Source: Gammaproteobacteria bacterium (GTDB lineage Bacteria; Pseudomonadota; Gammaproteobacteria; GRL18). From it: 8,988 bases of DNA. Below, in pieces: positions 6,479 through 8,988 of this stretch (position 1 is the first letter of the stretch; each line of letters starts with the position of its first letter). The notes beneath the pieces are model-generated. The model was not told the origin of the DNA and did no database searches. It was given only the letters and a program-made list of their open reading frames with translations. A program made the position numbers and the translations under genes. The stretch is taken from NCBI GenBank assembly GCA_030632625.1, contig DAOVUK010000093.1, positions 1 to 8,988 on the forward strand, in the 5' to 3' direction.

Positions 6479-6522
6479 AACTGTCAGCGTCGTAACAAAG
6501 GAACTACACCCAATTAAATCTG

Positions 6523-7302
6523 ATGTCTTTGGTTGGAAACACTATTGAAAATGCCGGGCCTGAAATGCTGGATACAGTAAAAATTGCAGAGACTCCTGAG
6601 GGAGTGGCACTTAAATTAACCTGCGTTAGTTTTTATGCCCGTAGTATCGCATGGATGATCGATGCGCTTATTCAGGGTGCCGTTATTATCCTTTTGCTTT
6701 TTGTGTTGCCCGGATTGGGTGATTTTGGTATGGGGCTGCTGTTTATTGTCATGTTCTTCCTGCACTGGTTGTATCCGGTATTTTTTGAGGTTTATTTTCA
6801 GGGACAGACACCGGGTAAAAAACTGATGAAAATCCAGGTTCTGCTGATTGATGGTACCATGGTTAACTGGGGTGCCTCATTGCTTAGAAATCTGCTCAGG
6901 ACTGTTGATTTTCTGCCTTTTTTTTATGCCTTAGGCGTTGTGACCATGTTGATGAGCAGAGACTTTCGTCGTTTAGGTGATCTGGCCGCTAATACCATTG
7001 TTGTTTATAAGCGGGAGTTGAAAGAAAAGATTATTTCGCAACAGGATGCGGTGGAAGCAGCGGTTTATGCGCCAAAAGTCGCTTTGACCGGCAAAGAACA
7101 ACAAACTATTATCAGCTATGCTGAACGGCGGAATGATTTTTCGCCGGAACGTGCAGAAGAACTGGCTTTACTGGCCATTCCTCTGATGGATAATTTACCT
7201 GTGCCAAATCAACAAAGAGCAAATAATCAGCCAGCTGAATTGGCCAGTCAGGGCAGTGAAAGATTGCTGGGAATTGCTGCTTATCTGATGGGCCGCAGAT
7301 GA
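6523..7302 (+). CDS. RDD family membrane protein
   Basis: Inner-membrane protein of 259 aa. The RDD domain spans about residues 33-163. It begins with the hallmark R40-x6-D47 (ARSIAWMID) at the first membrane helix (about 42-63), continues through a second hydrophobic segment (about 68-92), the loop GQTPGKK (94-100), and a third segment (about 128-145), and ends in RRLGDLAANTIVVY, where R149/R150 and D153 are conserved. Residues 165-259 form a polar cytoplasmic tail rich in Gln, Glu and Ala. Molecular function is not established for this subgroup; some RDD proteins affect ion transport or membrane assembly. The start is ATG at 6523; the only strong purine site (AAGGA, 6498-6502) lies 20 bases upstream, which is far, and the next ATG is at 6565. 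The last codons overlap the next gene in an ATGA junction, so the two are almost certainly co-transcribed and coupled. Confidence 0.9.
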   Translation: MSLVGNTIENAGPEMLDTVKIAETPEGVALKLTCVSFYARSIAWMIDALIQGAVIILLLFVLPGLGDFGMGLLFIVMFFLHWLYPVFFEVYFQGQTPGKKLMKIQVLLIDGTMVNWGASLLRNLLRTVDFLPFFYALGVVTMLMSRDFRRLGDLAANTIVVYKRELKEKIISQQDAVEAAVYAPKVALTGKEQQTIISYAERRNDFSPERAEELALLAIPLMDNLPVPNQQRANNQPAELASQGSERLLGIAAYLMGRR

Positions 7303-8468
7303 ATCAGGCACAATTTATCCATGCTCATGAACAGCAATGGCTTATTCTGGAAGTATTACTTAATCCACAACTTAAACAAGAGCTGACACAAGAGCTGACA
7401 CAAGAGTCAAAAAAACACTGGTTTAAAGCGTGGCATAAAAAAAGATCAGGCAGGAAGAAAAAAATAACGCCTACAAGTCCAAATGAAGAAAAAATCATGG
7501 CATTAAGTCCAGCGCTTATTATTAAGGCTGATTTTCCAGACTTGTACAGAGATGTTTGCCAACATCTGTCTCTGGCACAATCCAGACGTTATAGTCCTTA
7601 TTTGATCGAACGGCTGAGTTTTCTGATTGATCGGGCTCATCAGGTATTCTATCGACCAGGTCATATTCATGGTCAAAGTGCTGCAGGTTCCTTACTGACA
7701 TTCTTTACCCGAATATTCCCACAGACTGTTCGCAATGAGAGTCATTGGTTATGGCTTTCATCAGCGGTGTTTTATTTGCCTTTGCTTCTTATGATTGTGC
7801 TTATCCAGCTCTGGCCAGAGTTTGTCTATAGTGTCATGTCTCCTGATACCGTAGCAGGCATGGAAGCGATGTATGATCCACAGGCTGAGCATATTGGACG
7901 TGAGCGAGGCTCAGATTCTGATAGTAAAATGTTCGGTTTTTATATTTTCAATAATACCGGTATTGGTTTTCGCACCTTTGCAACAGGTCTGCTGTTTGGT
8001 ATAGGCAGCCTTTTTACTCTCATGTTTAATGGTTTGCACATTGGTGCTGCGGCCGGACATTTAACACAAATTGGCTATGGCGGCACTTTTTGGCCATTTG
8101 TCTCAGGCCATAGTGCCATGGAACTCACGGCAATTGCACTCAGTGGTGCTGCAGGCTTGAAACTGGGTTTTTCTTTATTAATTCCAGGGCGTAAAAGCCG
8201 CTATCAGGCCATGCTGGATGCGGCAAAAATATCAGTAAAAATTATGGCAGGTGCCGCGCTGATGTTTTTTATTGCGGCTTTTATTGAAGCCTTCTGGTCA
8301 TCCTCACAAAGCATTGCTGCGAACATTAAATATATTGTTGGCATTGCCATGTGGCTTATTGTTTTTTCCTATTTTGCTTTTGCCGGCCAGCAACAGGAAA
8401 ATAGTTTGAACGTGAAAAAGTCTGAACAGGAAAACAGTTTGAACGGGAAAAAAATGGATGAATCTTGA
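7299..8468 (+). CDS. SpoIIM / DUF95 family integral membrane protein
   Basis: Protein of 389 aa of the stage II sporulation protein M-like family, which is widespread in bacteria that do not sporulate. The N-terminal 150 residues are cytoplasmic. Residues 70-120 match the usual front part (YRDVCQHLSLAQSRRYSPYLIERL). Membrane segments lie at about 151-172, 222-252, 272-296, 313-334 and 343-362. The family's conserved core is visible: FNNTGIGFRTFATG (217-230), FNGLHIGAAAGH (243-254) and SGHSAMELTAIALSGAAGL (269-287), with H271 and E275 as the most characteristic polar residues. Residues 25-66 look like an extra basic insertion with a short repeat, and the last 26 residues hold two near-identical 11-residue repeats. 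Its ATG lies inside the stop of the RDD gene (4-bp overlap), and its end overlaps the next gene by 11 bp. The role is unknown; the RDD/SpoIIM/DUF4129 grouping suggests one envelope complex. Confidence 0.88.
   Translation: MNQAQFIHAHEQQWLILEVLLNPQLKQELTQELTQESKKHWFKAWHKKRSGRKKKITPTSPNEEKIMALSPALIIKADFPDLYRDVCQHLSLAQSRRYSPYLIERLSFLIDRAHQVFYRPGHIHGQSAAGSLLTFFTRIFPQTVRNESHWLWLSSAVFYLPLLLMIVLIQLWPEFVYSVMSPDTVAGMEAMYDPQAEHIGRERGSDSDSKMFGFYIFNNTGIGFRTFATGLLFGIGSLFTLMFNGLHIGAAAGHLTQIGYGGTFWPFVSGHSAMELTAIALSGAAGLKLGFSLLIPGRKSRYQAMLDAAKISVKIMAGAALMFFIAAFIEAFWSSSQSIAANIKYIVGIAMWLIVFSYFAFAGQQQENSLNVKKSEQENSLNGKKMDES
7377..7409 (+). repeat. 12-bp tandem repeat at the N-terminal end of the SpoIIM-like gene
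   Basis: CAAGAGCTGACA occurs at 7377-7388 and again at 7389-7400, followed by a partial copy CAAGAG. It encodes QELT-QELT-QE (residues 27-36), in the basic insertion that typical family members seem to lack. Confidence 0.85.
8394..8459 (+). repeat. 33-bp tandem repeat at the C-terminus of the SpoIIM-like gene
   Basis: Units at 8394-8426 and 8427-8459 encode QENSLNVKKSE and QENSLNGKKMD. Most differences lie at the end of the second unit. The second unit also supplies the ribosome-binding site (GGGA, 8445-8448) and the ATG of the next gene (8458). Confidence 0.85.
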
Positions 8469-8988
8469 AGCATTGACGCTTGAAGTCAGACCAAGAACTC
8501 CCTGGGAAGCTATGGATCTTGCCGTTCGTCTGTCTGTATCACACTGGCGTCTATTGTTATCAAGCTGGATGGTGAGTGTTTTTCCTGTGTTTTTGATCAT
8601 TAATCTTATCTTATTAGAAGAACACCCCTATTGGGCTTTTTTTCTAGTCTGGTTTTTAAAACCACTTTATGACCGGGTGCCGCTTTTTGTACTGTCCAGA
8701 GTGATATTTTCTGAAAAGACAGCCTGGAAAGATGTTATCAGTGCCATACCTTCCTTTTTTAAAACAGGTCTGTTTTCTTCATTAACACTGTATCGACTGG
8801 ATCCCGGACGATCGTTTGCTTTACCAGTCAGACAGCTTGAAGGTCTCAAAGGCAAGCGCAGAAGGCAAAGAATGCATACTTTGAGGAGAGCCTGCAATAA
8901 CCGTGAAGTCTTATTCTTTATACTTTGCGTGCATCTGGAATCTCTGGTTTCATGGGGATTGATCGGCATATTGCTCATGATGCTGCCG
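8458..8988 (+). CDS. DUF4129-type membrane protein, N-terminal part (cut by window end)
   Basis: An open frame of 177 codons runs from ATG 8458 to the window edge without a stop. The start overlaps the SpoIIM-like gene by 11 bp and has GGGA 9 bases upstream. The early segment VRPRTPWEAMDLAVRL, hydrophobic segments at about 32-53 and 58-80, the loop LKPLYDRVPLFVLSR (67-81), the motif ALPVRQLEGLKGKRRR (121-136) and a third membrane segment (about 152-176) match, as I remember them, the N-terminal half of proteins annotated as DUF4129-containing that follow SpoIIM-like genes in Pseudomonas and relatives. The DUF4129 domain itself would lie beyond the edge, so the assignment leans on this N-terminal pattern and gene order. 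Function is unknown. Confidence 0.8.
   Translation, partial: MNLEALTLEVRPRTPWEAMDLAVRLSVSHWRLLLSSWMVSVFPVFLIINLILLEEHPYWAFFLVWFLKPLYDRVPLFVLSRVIFSEKTAWKDVISAIPSFFKTGLFSSLTLYRLDPGRSFALPVRQLEGLKGKRRRQRMHTLRRACNNREVLFFILCVHLESLVSWGLIGILLMMLP

Larger units (their letters stand above)
6243..6522. other. Intergenic region between divergent genes
   Basis: This 280-bp A/T-rich spacer separates the - strand small membrane protein gene from the RDD operon. It contains the TATAAT box above, a 6-bp inverted repeat AGTCAG/CTGACT at 6361-6366 and 6379-6384, and the stronger hairpin at 6454-6478. I see no clear housekeeping promoter for the RDD operon; TTGTGA at 6406-6411 with TTAAAT at 6431-6436 is a poor candidate (19-base spacing). 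A 27-codon frame at 6279-6362 on the + strand has no coding character. Confidence 0.6.

Noticed and set aside
8667..8978. 103-codon - strand frame opposite the DUF4129-type gene
   Set aside because: The + strand frame matches a recognised membrane protein with clear start and operon context; the - strand frame has no such support.

Overview
The window reads as chromosome of a moderately AT-rich proteobacterium, most likely a gammaproteobacterium. The reasons are the RDD / SpoIIM-like / DUF4129-like membrane gene order near the right end, the sigma-54 enhancer-binding regulator with an FhlA-like core, and the style of the hybrid histidine kinase. Species cannot be fixed from the sequence. Several starts are TTG, and genes overlap by a few bases within each operon.

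Left end (1-659): the last 14 codons of an unidentified + strand gene, then a repeat- and hairpin-rich spacer, then a small - strand gene of unknown function (about 80 aa). The divergent spacer (446-659) carries a good match to a sigma-54 (-24/-12) promoter facing right, two short inverted repeats, and a degenerate 20-bp tandem repeat.

Centre (660-6045): a two-gene signalling operon. The first gene encodes a membrane hybrid histidine kinase (TM, periplasmic dCache-like sensor, TM, HAMP, PAS, PAS, HisKA, HATPase, REC, helical tail). The second, overlapping it by 8 bp, encodes a REC-PAS-coiled coil-AAA+(sigma-54)-Fis HTH response regulator. The likely logic is ligand or stress sensing outside the inner membrane, phosphoryl transfer to the regulator, and activation of sigma-54 promoters. 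The sigma-54-like promoter upstream of the operon suggests that one target could be the operon itself. The ligand is not evident.

Middle spacer (6046-6522): a 58-codon - strand gene for a small hydrophobic membrane protein, convergent with the regulator and preceded by a perfect TATAAT box, followed by a leader region with a 10-bp-stem hairpin.

Right end (6523-8988): an operon of three tightly overlapping membrane-protein genes: RDD family, SpoIIM/DUF95 family, and a DUF4129-type protein cut by the window edge. In many gammaproteobacteria this set sits with MoxR-type AAA+ ATPase and DUF58 genes; those would be expected just beyond the window.

A recurring theme is short in-frame tandem duplication at linkers and tails (REC loop of the kinase, coiled coil of the regulator, N- and C-terminal ends of the SpoIIM-like protein), together with GCTGAA-type repeats in the spacers. 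No mobile element, CRISPR array, tRNA or rRNA was recognised.
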